Made by a program: the position numbers and the translations under genes | Notes under the pieces: generated by a model | Told to the model about the DNA's origin: nothing | Seen by the model: the letters and a program-made list of their open reading frames with translations, nothing else | The model's database searches: none | Assembly (NCBI GenBank): GCA_964304625.1 | Contig: OZ199839.1 | Coordinates: 11,346,001 to 11,410,000, forward strand | Source of the DNA: Kudoa neothunni | Taxonomy: Eukaryota > Cnidaria | Length of the DNA stretch: 64,000 bases | Reading direction: 5' to 3' | Part shown: positions 1-11,902 of the stretch, piece after piece | How positions within the stretch are numbered: the stretch's first letter is position 1 | Layout: each line of letters begins with the position of its first letter

Positions 1-346
1 ACTTTTGTCTTAGTAGAAAAAGATTATGTTTGTTTGGCGATCGAAATTCTTTAAGAGAGGGTGAGTTATAACTTCGAGTTAATAGTTAGTTAATAACTAA
101 TACCTCATTGTGTATGATGTTGACTAGATTTTCGTAGGTTGGGTTGTTGTTGGAAAGGACTTAGATTGCTTCAACTACACGCCGGAACATTATAATTCCT
201 ACTTTGAAAATGATGGTGTGCTAATTGGTTCAACCCCTGAAATCGAACAACTACGACCCAAATCCCCTGTGCAAAAACGCGTCCCCCAAATTCAGCTACA
301 AAATAATACCACAAATTCTAATCCTTTGATGTTTTTCCGGGGTTAA
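1..346 (+). CDS. 3' end of an unidentified gene (two exons visible, 5' part outside window)
   Basis: Two exons are visible. Exon 1 is <1-60 (first full codon at base 3), a 77-bp intron follows at 61-137 (GTGAGT donor, TCGTAG acceptor), and exon 2 is 138-346, ending in TAA. Both exons are open and join in phase 1. The visible 88 residues include SRKRLCLFGDRNSLREG followed by WVVVGKDLDCFNY, then a Gln/Asn/Pro-rich tail. The SR-K/R-L-(8-10)-GDRNSL pattern loosely recalls motif VI and the following strand of UPF1-type superfamily 1 helicases. That is weak and not enough to name it. Splicing is supported by phase and splice sites only. Confidence 0.5.
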
Positions 347-474
347 TTTATTCTGATTGACCCAATTTTTTGTTTTTTACAATTGAGAAAAATGATGAAT
401 TTTTGTTCATATTTTTTCTTTTTTTGTTTCGCAACTATTCCCTTCCATTATCTTTTACATCGTAATTCCTCAAC

Positions 475-677
475 TCAAAAACTTGCTTGCACATCCTATA
501 ATCAACGATATCCAATTAAAAATAAATTCATACTATGTTGGATGAGAAAACGAAATCCGCACCTTTTCTGCATACAATAAGACGTACCTTGCTCAAAATT
601 TGTTGAAAATTACTTTCTATTGTGGTCAAATCTCGCATCCCTAAAAATCCAAAGTTCTCATCCCCAGCTGAGAAGCG
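475..677 (-). CDS. Possible terminal exons of a minus-strand gene
   Basis: On the minus strand a GCTTAG acceptor at about 683-678 opens a 144-base stop-free exon (677-534). It can be read as RFSAGDENFGFLGMRDLTTI and onward with good-looking coding content. One option uses a 38-bp intron (533-496) and ends DVQASF-stop at 475. Another uses the strong AAG|GTACGT donor inside the exon. I cannot choose between them. No upstream exon was found, and the space just upstream is occupied by a piggyBac mini-element (711-1209). It could be the 3' end of a gene convergent with the one ending at 346, or a gene remnant. No family recognised. Confidence 0.3.
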
Positions 678-710
678 CTAAGCTAATATACACGATAAGG
701 CATTTTATAT

Positions 711-1209
711 TTAACCCCTTATGGACCGACTTCTGGCGCTCACGATTTGGAGCACCTTGAGTTCCTTGGGCCTAGAGATTAAAAAATTTTAATCATATGA
801 TGTTGAATTTTGAAAAAAATATTCTCATTACTCCATTCTTCAGCTGAACTTTCATCTAATGTATTTATATCTTCTAAGAAATCGTTAGGTTCACCAGATG
901 TTATACATTCGCAGTCCGACGACATTTTAATTCCTTCAAACAAATAAACTTTTAATTGAGCTGCTGATACGGCAAGAATTCATATTTCTAATTTAATAAT
1001 ACATTAGGTTCTTAACAGCGGATTTAAAGTAAATGAAAAGGGATTAAAACTAAATAATATAATTTTATAAAATTTAGCTAAACAAACGAAAGAAAAATTT
1101 TATGAATATATGTGATATTTGGCCCTCATAATTCGAAGTTTAACCGAGGAAAGCGGCATTTAATGCATAGGTGGGATCGTGGAGCCCAAGGTGATACATA
1201 AATGGTTAA
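711..1209 (-). mobile_element. piggyBac-type mini-element with a transposase N-terminal remnant
   Basis: The 499-bp element is bounded by TTAA at 711-714 and 1206-1209, with imperfect inverted ends (TTAACCCCTTATG on the left; TTAACCATTTATG read from the right) and shared subterminal GGCTCCACGAT-like blocks. Inside, on the minus strand, an ATG at 925 opens a 48-codon acidic reading frame (MSSDCECITSGEPNDF at its start) ending at 779. It resembles the acidic N-terminus of piggyBac transposases. TTAA target use plus this remnant suggest an internally deleted non-autonomous piggyBac. Confidence 0.55.
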
Positions 1210-2238
1210 TATTGGAGGGTAAATAAAAATAAATTACAACAAGAATCAACTTAACTTAACTTAATTACGCATAGATGATAAATTTCTAGTTCGAGTTTTA
1301 TATTTAAAAATTAATCATTAATAAATTTTTTACATATATTTTAGTTCACGCTAAATTTTGTCTCAAACGAATCAAAATTATGTTTTGTAGAACATTTTTT
1401 GTTATCTATTAATAGTTATTTAAAGAGCGTTATTGATATTATTTCGCTTTTAATCTATTTAAATTAAAAATTTAATCTATAATGTTTATAGATAAATTTG
1501 TTGACATAATAAAATTAAATATTATCCATTTATTGATTTACTAAAAATATTTTGTAATCGACAATTTTTTTTGCTCACGCAAACACAAAATATCTGTTTA
1601 ACGTTTTTTACGCTACGTCATAAATTTTTCTTTGTCAGATTTCCCAAATTTTTAATTATTTCATATTTAGAACTTTCATAAAATTAAATATAGCTAAAAT
1701 AAGCTTCTTGAAATAATTACTGTTATAATAAAACGATTTTTATACGTTGTATTATTCAAAGCAGTGAATATGAATTATCGAGGATTTATAAGAAATTTTT
1801 GTAATGACTGTTATTCTAAAAAAGTGTTTTTAATATTAGGTTAATTAATTCTGATTTTATTTTAATTTTTTATGTTTTTAATTAATGTTAATATGCTTCT
1901 GAAACTGCGTTTTGCATTATTAAACATTGTTGTATATTTCGTTGTAATTTTGTCGTTGATTGTTACAGATTTTGATTATTTATAACGATTTATGTTTATA
2001 ATTTAAAATTATATTATTTTTCGGTTTGCAGACTTATTATTTTATTATTGCTATTCTGTTCACTTTCAATTAGGAACATCTTTCCAACATATCAATATCT
2101 CCTTATTTATTGGATATTAATTACGTTCTATATTTAATTTTTTTACATTTAGTTTTTATATCCCAATAAAAATTATAACAAGTAATTTCATAACAACAGA
2201 AGTTTTTATAATAGTCAATTGTGAAAATAAACATGTTT

Positions 2239-2280
<42 letters not shown>

Positions 2281-2345
2281 ATTCAACTCAACTATATTAT
2301 AGCGGATAATGCTATCTTTTTCGGAATGAGTTATGAAAGGAGACC
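1210..2345. other. AT-rich spacer without a recognisable gene
   Basis: All frames are short and interrupted. The only distinct structure is an (AT)n microsatellite near 2242-2277. The small open frame running through it (2221-2469) is created by the repeat and crosses into the neighbouring hAT element, so I do not call it a gene. Confidence 0.6.
2242..2277. repeat. (TA)n microsatellite
   Basis: About 18 uninterrupted TA units. No function inferred. Confidence 0.9.
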
Positions 2346-2353
2346 ACCTAATA

Positions 2354-3491
2354 CAGGGGTCGGCGACAGATTTGACCGGAAGAGCCAGTTATTGATGTCG
2401 AGTAAAAGTTTTCTACTCCCCGAGAGGCAGATTAAATTTAGACTCGAAAATCAAACTATTCAACTTTGAAAACATGAATACATAAATACATACATACATT
2501 TCAGAAAAAGCTGGATAAAATAATCTAATTAGTCTATCTACGAGATTTGCTATAATTGATCAACCTATTGTTTTTATTATTAGCAGTATTTTAATGCAGG
2601 GAGAAATAACAAAAATAAAAAAGTATGCATTTGAATTTGTCTGATTATTTCAAATAATATTTTAATTTCGTTTTTGATAATTTCCATCATGATGAATTAT
2701 AAATTTTACCATTGTCCTCTATCCAACAAATATACCATATGAAATTCACTTTAAAAAATATTATGTCAACAAAAAGAAAATTTCAACCATATAATTTAAT
2801 ACTTTAAAATTGAAAGAGTTAACTATTTTCTGGTGTATTTTCCTGAATTTAATTATTTCATCAACTTTTTATATGGGGGTTTCTTCGTATTAAAACTAAA
2901 GAACGTTTAATATTACAAGAGAATACTTTTTAATGGATAACACTTAATGAAAATGTATGTATAACTACTTTTTCATGCAAAAAAGTTGTGCATATAAACA
3001 AATAAGATGAATTTTGTATAATACTCAAAAAATATATTTTTGAGTAGTTTTAGTTTAATAATAACCTTTTCATCAATAAGAATTTTGAAATAATGATAAA
3101 AAACTATTTTTTAATTTAAAAAGACATGAAAATTGAGAACATTTAGAGTTATTGTGCCTCGTTAATTATTGCACATGCATAGGACAATGTTCTATGAGGA
3201 ATTTTTAATATTTATAAGTTTTTTATTTTTGTTGGGTCTTTTCTTTCTATATTTAATTTTTACTTTGCAGTTTAAAAAAATTAATTCAAGTTGGTGAAAT
3301 TGGAGTACCATACATTCATTTCAATACCCACATATTTCCATTAAAAATGATTTGTCTGATGTAAATGCAAAATCTGAACGTAGTAATGAGTTCAGCGATT
3401 AGAAATTATATAATCTCTTCGCGTGTTAACCTTAGATATTGTAGTTTATATTATGCAGTAAGGTGGGTGAGCCGTCGGTTGCCGACCCCAG
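2354..3491. mobile_element. hAT-type non-autonomous element (about 1.14 kb)
   Basis: Left end CAGGGGTCGGCGAC at 2354; right end is its near-perfect reverse complement, ending GCCGACCCCAG at 3491. The CAGGGGTCGGCAAC-like terminus is typical of hAT elements. Flanking 8-mers ACCTAATA (2346-2353) and GCCTAATT (3492-3499) agree at six of eight positions, consistent with a decayed 8-bp target duplication. No transposase-like frame was seen inside. Confidence 0.6.
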
Positions 3492-3499
3492 GCCTAATT

Positions 3500-4371
3500 C
3501 ATGAAATCTAAAGATTAGCAATGATTTTACGATATCAGGCTCGCTCGATATTTTAGCCTAATTATTCAAATAACTTTTATTGGTGCAGATTTTTATCCCA
3601 TCTGGTAAAAAAATGATAAATAATAAAATATTATTTAATATCACAATTTTTTTAAATTTATTAATTAACAAATTAATATAAACGAAACAGATTTTTAAAT
3701 GAATATATTTCTTAGAGAATGTTTCCAAATTATTTTTTTCTACTAGTTTTTTAATAATATTTCACCTATAAGTGGAAAATATTAATTAAAAATAAATTAA
3801 GTTGACTTATGCAAATTAATATAAATAATCTGCTTATTTATTATTTATACTGGTTGAAAACTAATTATTCTGCGAAGTAAGGTCACAATAACGCATATTA
3901 AAAGTTCTGGAACTAAGTATTTGTAAAGTATTGCTTATATGTTTCATCAAATTTTCATAAATACTGGTTTTATAAGCCAATTAATGAAAACTTCCATTAT
4001 AATTGTTCTTTATTATTATAAGATAGTGCACCCATTTAAATACCTAAACTAAAACTTCTATTACTGAGGAAAAAATTTTGAATATATTGGAATAACATGA
4101 TATTATCACAAGAATGTTAGCTGAGATTAATCCGAAATATTATCTTATTATATTGCGTAATATATAAAATAAGGAAATTTATTAGATTAACGTATATTTT
4201 TACATAGAGCAATAATTCTTGTAAAATTACACAAAAATAATAAATTCAAGCAACAGCAAAAGTTATAAAAATCAATGCTCTATTTAAATAATAATTTTAT
4301 AAAATTTAATAAAGAAGTAATTATGTTTAATATGAGATTATAGTTTAACTGGAGGCGCAATAATCTTACAA
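3500..4371. other. AT-rich region upstream of protease A
   Basis: No coding frame, repeat pair or RNA gene recognised. It presumably includes the promoter of the downstream gene, but no promoter motif could be picked out against the AT-rich background. Confidence 0.5.
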
Positions 4372-5801
4372 ATGGGAATTGTTGGAGTGTTACTATTTGT
4401 GTTTTTCTGCTCTTTACCAAAATATCATATACCACTGAGGTTGATAGAAGTTTACAATTAAATTTTTTAACTCAACATAGAGTTCCTTTGATCAAGAGCT
4501 TTAAACCAATCGTAGATGAGCAAACAACAAAAAAAACATATAATGGTTCCAAATTACACCTTGCAAGCATATTGACTGTAACATTTATTCAAGTGATAGA
4601 CTTTTATTTCTTATGTTTACGTAGTTTCAATATGTGGGAGTTATATCCATTGGAACACCTCCACAGAAGTTTTTAGCTATTTTCGACACTGGCTCCTCTG
4701 ATACATGGGTTTATGCAAAGAATTGTGTACCTGGAAATTTTGTGTGTAACACTCGAGGCAGAAGATTCGATAGAAGCCAATCGTCCACCTTCATTAGAGC
4801 TACTGGAAATAGGGAATATTTTAAAATATCATATGGCCAAGGAGATGTTTTTGGAACTGGAGCTATTGATACCGTCAGAGTAATTTGTTGATACCACTTC
4901 AATAAATTAGCAGATTTTAGTTAGGGAATTTTGTTGTAAACAATTACACCTTGGGTGAAGTTAATTCAACTTTAATTAATTTTATTGGTACCAAGGCGAA
5001 TGCATTGGTGGGTTTGGGGTTTCCTAAATTATGCAATGTATCCGAAAAGCCTCTATTCCATGCATTGTTAGACCAATATCCAGATTCCCAGAAAATGTTT
5101 TCAGTCTCTTTCAAAAGGTTCAGACTAACTGGAATAAGCATAGTTTATTGATATATTAGCGAACCTGATATCAACGGTTATTTTGGTGAAATCATTTTTG
5201 GTGGGTACGATGAAAGTCAAGTGGCTGGACCCTTCCATGATGTACCTCTAAAGTTCAATGGATTTTGGATATTTGAAATTACAAGGTACGATATAAATGG
5301 CCTAAAATATTAGTATGTTTTTATTAGAATATCTTTTGGAAATCATGTGTTATGTGAGAGAGAATGTCATGGCATATTGGATACCGGCTCTTCTCTTATT
5401 GTAGCTTCAGAGGATGCGGCTTATAAGTTGTTCAACCTCATGGGTATACCGATAGTCTTCTTCCCTTACGCATTCGATTATGCACATTGTTCCGACGACA
5501 CAAGATTTAACAATATAACATTTTTAATCAATGGTCACACCTATAATGTGACTAAAAGCGATTATTTAAGAGTCGTATTTTTCATCGTTTAATATTCATT
5601 GCCACGTATTTGATTGTTTAGTTCAATGATATGTGTTTGGCTCTAATTACACCTCTGTCACTTTCTAAAAGAGAAACGCATTGGATTTCGCCCAATTTGA
5701 GCAACAAGAACCTATGGATTTTGGGTGATACTTTCATAAGAAATTATTACACAATATTTGATGTTGGTGAGAGAAAAATTCGTTTGGCTGACCGAGTCTA
5801 G
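4372..5801 (+). CDS. Cathepsin D-like aspartic protease A (pepsin family A1), seven exons
   Basis: Exons: 4372-4439, 4481-4577, 4625-4879, 4921-5117, 5160-5285, 5328-5574 and 5622-5801. All introns are 41-47 bp, GT-AG and phase-consistent, giving 389 residues, the usual length for cathepsin D/pepsin precursors. It begins with a hydrophobic signal peptide (about residues 1-20), then a short propeptide, then the mature start (FQYVGVISIGTPPQKF). The two catalytic aspartates are in IFDTGSSDTW (Asp76) and ILDTGSSLIV (Asp266); the flap tyrosine is in ISYGQGD (about Tyr125). The chain ends in the family-typical FDVGERKIRLADRV. It should be a lysosomal or secreted acid endopeptidase. Gene B at 10175 is its paralogue with every intron in the same place. 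The second intron could use either a GC or GT donor; only GT at 4578 keeps frame. Confidence 0.92.
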
Positions 5802-6354
5802 AAGATAATGTCATTAACGTTAATTAACGTTCGATTTCTTTGGTGCGTTTTCTTGCGGTTGGATATATTCATTGAATTTATTAAGCTAATCTAAACAAAT
5901 ATTTAAGTTTTATTTATTTATTTAGTTAGTCTAATCATATCTTTAAATATACGTAGAAATATTAGAATGTAGAACTCGTATTATCAACCAGCCTACAATT
6001 AAACCAGGAAAAAATTCGTCAGCCCAATACAATTATATGGTATTTTATTAAAATTTAAATAAACAAAATATAATAATATTTTTAATAACATTATAAAAAG
6101 TTATAAACGAGTTTTAAAATTGGGGTAATCGTTAACCCATGAAAATCATAATTATAAATTCAAATATTCTAAACTATTAATAACATAAATAAAACAAATC
6201 TATATTTATGGCACACCCACACAAATAGAGTAGCGCCTAACTTCGAGAGCAAATCGCCCATAACCTAAGTAATAAGGCACCGCCAATCTTATTATCTCGA
6301 GGGTCAGGGGTTCGATCCTCATCCATTACAATATTAATTAATATTTAATGATTT
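5802..6354. other. Spacer between protease A and the nested elements
   Basis: No open frame of note. It holds the 3' flank of protease A and, at about 6250-6330, a tRNA-like stretch described separately. Confidence 0.5.
6250..6330 (+). pseudogene. tRNA-like sequence (decayed tRNA or SINE head)
   Basis: It contains an A-box-like CCTAAGTAATAAGGCA and a B-box-like GGGGTTCGATCCTC at about 42 bases spacing, as in animal tRNAs of the CCTAATGGATAAGGC type. The D-stem and T-stem partly pair, but the acceptor and anticodon stems do not. It is therefore not a functional tRNA. It may be a tRNA pseudogene or the head of an old SINE different from the one at 29961. Confidence 0.35.
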
Positions 6355-6793
6355 GGTTAAAATGCAGAATAATGGCCGAATTTTCAGGTTAAAGATTATA
6401 ATTAGTTCGAATATTAATCCAATAGTTTTAAACTCAGATTAGCGTTATGATTATGCTATTTTTTTCTGCCAAGAATTAATCATTTCGATTCAATACATTA
6501 TTTTTGATATTGTGATTATGCGTTTACTACAATTGAGCATCTAATGTTTGCATAAAATACGAATTCTTTTTTCTTATAGACGGATTTAATAATAGGCAAT
6601 CGCTAAGGATGAAATATGACAATCCAATAACATTAGAGTTGTCCGACTTAATTCTACAGCACATAAGGCATGCTCTACTTGAACCAACTTAATTGGTGGT
6701 ATAGCCTGTCGAAATAATCTCGATGGACCAGGATTTTTCTGCATTAATAGATTACTGCAAATGTTATTGTGATGACACAGCGGTTGCTGAAGG

Positions 6794-9148
6794 TAGGGTT
6801 GTCCGGATGTCAACTTTGTAGCAGTACTCGGTACTCGCCAAAAGATTCTGATACTTAAAACCGATACCAATAAAATTTCGTTTTTTGAAACTAGTGTATA
6901 ATAAAGAATAGTGTGTCAAATTACGTTAGAGTGTATCAAGATATCTTTAACTTTATTCTTACATTTTTATGAATCTTTACGCATTTCACCATTGAATAGT
7001 ACAAAAAACATATTAGGTTTGCAATGTTCATTAGGCCTGTCAATAAAATATCAGGTAATGGTAAAATATGCGGCACCTAAAAACCTCCTGTTGAGCATGT
7101 TTTTTCGCATTTCTTTTTTCACGATTCTTGATAATAAAATAACAGAATATGGATAGCAAGGATTCAGTTCAAAATAATAACTTTAAAATTTAGAGAATTT
7201 TTCATCCAAACACAGTCGGATGTCGGTTACACGTGTAATCTCCATCTGTTTTCAACAAGCATTAAATTGGTCACTAATTTGTTATGATAATCATTCATAA
7301 ATTGGTTCTTTTTCATACTTTTACCTTATAAACACAAATTTTACAATGTCAAATTTAATTATACAGGTTTTTATAGGTTTTAAGCATGAATAGTTCAAAA
7401 GCCCAAAGACAACCACCTGCTCTAAAATTATATTTTCTCAATTTTCTTGGAGCTTGTAACGCGGCAGCGACAAACTATAGAAAACACGGTTCAACAAAAC
7501 TAACCACGCCACCGACGACGAACCTCGACCATAACATAAAGGTGATGATTAATTATATTAGGTTCACTACAGAGCTGATAATTTTTTTCAATAATTAATC
7601 AATATCACATTTCAGATTAACATTTAATTACAGTATGGAAATAACTTAAGATAGATTATAATAAGTTATCATTTTTAGGATGAATTCTCACATGTGTGTT
7701 TAGTATAGCATTCGATAAACGTAAAAATGTAGTTATAATAAAACCTAAAAACGAAAAAATTGTTATTTCTATAAAATTATTAGTTTTAATGAATTATATA
7801 TGTACAGATAAAAATAACTTTAATTAACATGTGTTGACATTTTAAAATATTCTCAATTTGTATATTTGGCCGAACTTGTTGTTAGGGATTTTTGGTATAT
7901 AAAAAAACTTATAAAACAATAAAAATATGGTTAAAAATTTTTCAATGTTTTACGCCTACTTCAAAGAAAAAAAAGTTAATATAATCATTTTTAAAAATTA
8001 GGTTCCAGAATTTTACTGATAAAAACTGAATAATTTTTGAATTTCTTGATAGAAATTAAATAAAAATATTATAAACTAACACAAACTTTAGTACATTCAT
8101 ATCTATATTTAAAAGTTCACAAAATATTTTTATTAATGTGAAAAACGAGATGTTTTTTTTTTCTTCGAAATTTGCAAAAAGTTTATTTCTAAAGTTAGTT
8201 AGTATAAAATTATTATATATCAATAGTAAAAATCTAAATAATAATAAATAACTTTTGAGTTAATAACTAAGGAATAAACAAAATATTTCAATGTTTGTTT
8301 AAAAAAGCGCATTAACGTTTATGCGGGCCAAAGGATATCAATTTGAACAACAAAAATTAATCTTCTTGTATTTTCTTCATCTCTATTACTTGTTCTATTT
8401 TTTTAATCCTACAAAAGTTGGTGGTGTACACATTTTTCGATCCGATCCAGAATTAGATTTTAAAAATCCCCCTGGCCAAAAAATAACGTATTAGATTGCA
8501 CTTTAAGAGAGTTTAAATAAATCGGGAATGAAGATAAATATGACATTGACCTTAAATTATTTAGACTTTGTGACGGGACTAGAAATTGTTAATAAAAAAC
8601 CCAGGATTTATTTGATACACTCCTGCACAGAAATAATCATGATTTAAATTTCGAAATCATAATCGATAAAGTATGATGCTTAAAAAAAGTTAGTTTGACT
8701 ACTTCTATAAATCAATTTGAATCTTAATATTTTTTTGAATGTTATAAAGAAATATCTCTATGTGAAATCTTCCAAGCAACGTCAGGCAGTTCACGCTAGT
8801 ATCTTATAAAAATATGACAAATGAATAATTTAATTATCTGATAAAATATATTACTCATGGTTTGATGTGTTCACGAATATAAAATACCAACCTCGCACTA
8901 AATATTTGTTTTAACATAATAAATTAACTAGTTATCCATATAGTGGATATCAAAGCATTATTTGAAAACATTAGTATTTTACTGACCGATATTACAATCA
9001 GTTAGGTTCCCTTATTAAGTAAAATCAATCACTTTTAGAGAAACAAAACTTTTTTTATGAATTAATAAAAATTTTGGCGTAATCTCATTAGAATACAACA
9101 AACGTTTAAAACAATTGAAATTTAAAATGTGGTATCGGTACAACCCTA
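6794..9148. mobile_element. hAT-type element nested in the inverted-repeat element
   Basis: Ends TAGGGTTGTCCGG (6794) and, read inward from the right, TAGGGTTGTACCG (ending 9148) form hAT-like inverted termini. The 8-bp flanks GCTGAAGG (6786-6793) and GCTGAAAG (9149-9156) match at seven positions and restore the host element's TGCTGAAAGTA when one copy is removed. The 2.36-kb interior is AT-rich with no transposase I can recognise. It carries a 90-bp block related to the inverted-repeat arms at 45.2 kb. Confidence 0.7.
7066..7156 (+). repeat. Repeat block shared with the 45.2-kb inverted-repeat arm
   Basis: CGGCACCTAAAAACCTCCTG through the ATAATAAAATAACAGAATA region aligns with 45181-45275 (GGCACCTAAAAAACACCCCT through ATAATAAAATAAAAGAATA). 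It is probably a fragment of the same transposon family. Confidence 0.5.
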
Positions 9149-9269
9149 GCTGAAAGTACCCTAATGATGGCGCAATACAGATCAATACTCATGATTAAAG
9201 TATTTATGGGGTTCGTTTTTGTACGTTATCGCTGATTTAGATCACGGCCACTATTCTGAATTTTTACTA

Positions 9270-10174
9270 ATAATTTTTTTTACATGTTGGTGTAAAGTTC
9301 ATTCCTAACTTAATTTGAAACACCCACCTATGAAGATTACATATATATATCAAACAGTACCTCGATGATTTTTATTACAATGTCGTGCCATGTTTAGTAT
9401 AAACTTAAACTGAAATTAAAAATAATGGAGTATTTATAAATTAAATTCAAATTATTTAAAGTTTGACGCATACATTTTGAAGTTGAACGTTATAAATACG
9501 AAGCAATTTGTGATTACACTCACTAAGCCCAATTATTTGAAATCGAAAGTACTGATAAAAAAAAGCTTTAAGAAATGTAAACAAATATCGTGATAATGTA
9601 ATTTAAATAAATTATTTGTGTTAATTTAATTGATTTAAGTTGTTTATTATAACAGAATTCATATATTATATAAAAATGTTGAATAAAAGTATTAATAAAT
9701 TAATTGCCTCTCATAATAAGGATCAATAACTTGATTATACAATAAGATCCACAAAAAATATTATATATAAAAATCGGCTGGAAGTATAAGCGATGGAAAT
9801 CTATTATTAATATTGATATTAGAATCATGCAGTTAGAGTTTTATTTATAAAATTATCATCAATAAAATAATTACGTAAAATAAATTTATAGTATTAAAGC
9901 GAAAATATTAAATCAATATTTGATAATACGATTAAAATAATATTAATATTAATTTTAATCTTTAATTAAATAATGCAATTTATCTAACAGGTAATAAAAT
10001 TTTGATTCACCGATTTAATAATGCAATTATAAAATTACTACGCAATTCACCCTATTTCATTAATGGTGACGAAATATTTTTAATATAACTCATCAGATCA
10101 CTAATATTACCGAATAAAATAAGGCATTAGAATTAAAAAAGATTATTATACGCTCGGGAACTGTAACCATTGAA
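9270..10174. other. AT-rich spacer upstream of protease B
   Basis: No coding frame, tRNA or paired repeat recognised. Confidence 0.5.
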
Positions 10175-11650
10175 ATGAAGGTTGGATGTTTGATTATATT
10201 TTCAGTTGCGCTATCCCTCTTCAATGATTATGAACCTATACGGTGATGTTTGTATATAATATCGATTTAATTTTGAAATAGAATTCCTCTAATTAAACAC
10301 AATGTGGAGAATATTAAATATATGATCCATTCCACTAACACATCCAACTATATAAGATTAAACCTACAAGCTGTATTGGTATTTAGTTTATTATTTATTA
10401 TATTAATACAAATAATTATCGACTTAAAAATAAAATTTTAAATTAATTTTAGGTCCAATTTTTGGGTGTTATATCTATTGGGACACCCGCACGAAAATTT
10501 CTAGCTATATTTGACACTGGTTCATCTGATACTTGGGTGTTTTCAAAATATTGTAGTCCAAACGACATTGTGTGCAATACTCGAGGTAGAAGATTTGATC
10601 GTAAGAAATCATCAACCTATTTGAGTTATAATGCAAATAATTCCGACTTTTCAATACGATATGCTCAAGGGGGAGCTAAAGGAAAAGTTGGCATCGATAA
10701 TTTCCAAGTGAACTATTCCATTTGTTCTTCGAAAAATTTATTCACTATAGATTGGAAATTTTATGATTAAAAATTATACGTTTGGTCAAGTAAAATCGAC
10801 TAGTTTAACATTTATTGCCGCTAAATTTAACGTCTTAGTGGGTTTAGCATTCACCAAATTTTGCCGAATCTCCAAAAAACCACTTTTATTCTCATTATTT
10901 GAACAACATCCAGATATTAGGCAAATGTTCACTTTTTATCTCAACAGGTAAATACGTCTATTCTAAAATTATAATAAATTCTGATTGGTAGGAGGCCAGA
11001 TGTAAATGGCTATATGGGAGAAATCACAATCGGACACTATGACGAAACAAAATTTGTTAAACCATTTCGAAATATTCTGTTAGTAGATAAGGGATTTTGG
11101 TTATTTAAAATTGACAAGTAAGTTAGTATATGCACTTTGTAATTGTAGTAATCGCAATTATATAGGGTTTTCTATGGAGATTTGGTTTTGTGCGATGACT
11201 GCCATGGTATACTGGATACAGGAACTTCTGGACTAATTGCTTCCGAGGATATCGCATATCCATTGTTTAATCTTCTCGATATACCAATAGTTCTCTTTCC
11301 ATTTGCGATAGATTATAAGAATTGTGATGATGTTAAAAGATGGAAGGATCTAATATTTGTGATTAATGGTTTCAACTACACAATGACACATAAGGACTAC
11401 GTAATAATGGTATTAATACTCAAGTGATTACCTTGTTAAACATAATCAAAATTATTGTGAATAGGCAGAGAAAATTTGCGATGTTATGATTTTTCCATAT
11501 CATGTGGCAAAAGATAGAATACAAAAATACATATTTGAAGGTTTTAGCAACAAAAAACTTTGGGTTTTGGGTGAAATCTTTTTGAAAAATTATTACACTG
11601 TTTTCGACATTGGTGGCAGCAGAATACGTTTGGCTGATCGAGAAAATTAG
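10175..11650 (+). CDS. Cathepsin D-like aspartic protease B, seven exons
   Basis: Exons: 10175-10242, 10282-10372, 10453-10707, 10751-10947, 10992-11117, 11166-11409 and 11465-11650 (388 residues). Introns are 39, 80, 43, 44, 48 and 55 bp. Exons 1, 3, 4 and 5 have exactly the lengths of their counterparts in protease A (68, 255, 197, 126 bases), and all intron positions and phases match. A signal peptide (MKVGCLIIFSVALSLF) precedes the propeptide. Catalytic motifs are IFDTGSSDTW (Asp74) and ILDTGTSGLI (Asp263); the flap region is IRYAQGG. The end FDIGGSRIRLADR matches the family. It is a secreted or lysosomal acid protease that arose by duplication with gene A, and the active site looks intact. 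Confidence 0.92.
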
Positions 11651-11902
11651 CATCAACATTAATATTATAACTAAAAATATTACTCCTTTAATTATATTTT
11701 GTTCCTAATAATTTTTTTGAAACATTGAATCAGCATATTTGTTTTTGGATTCTTTCATTCTGCTGTACTTATTTATTATTATATTATGAAATATTTATAT
11801 AATAAATCAATAAGATAAATAGAGCTAAGATAGACTTTAGATTAAATCAATCCGGATTATTTCTCATTCTAGCGCGGCTTAATTTTAGGGTTAAAATAAA
11901 AC

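Larger units (their letters stand above)
6355..9269. mobile_element. 550-bp terminal-inverted-repeat element, copy 1, split by a h​AT insertion
   Basis: Left terminus GGTTAAAATGCAGAATAATG at 6355; right terminus near 9245-9269 is a diverged inverted copy. The outer parts (6355-6793 and 9157-9269, about 552 bp together) match the uninterrupted copy at 15272-15816 (545 bp) and the partial copy at 23492. Conserved internal blocks include GATGAAATATGACAATC and GGTATAGCC. The gap is filled by the element at 6794-9148. No transposase frame; superfamily unassigned. Confidence 0.75.

Noticed and set aside
383-580. Plus-strand 65-codon frame with a signal-peptide-like start
   Set aside because: It overlaps the minus-strand exon candidate, is driven by a poly-T run and finds no continuing exon.
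2221-2469. 82-codon frame over the TA microsatellite
   Set aside because: Artefact of the simple repeat and a hAT end.
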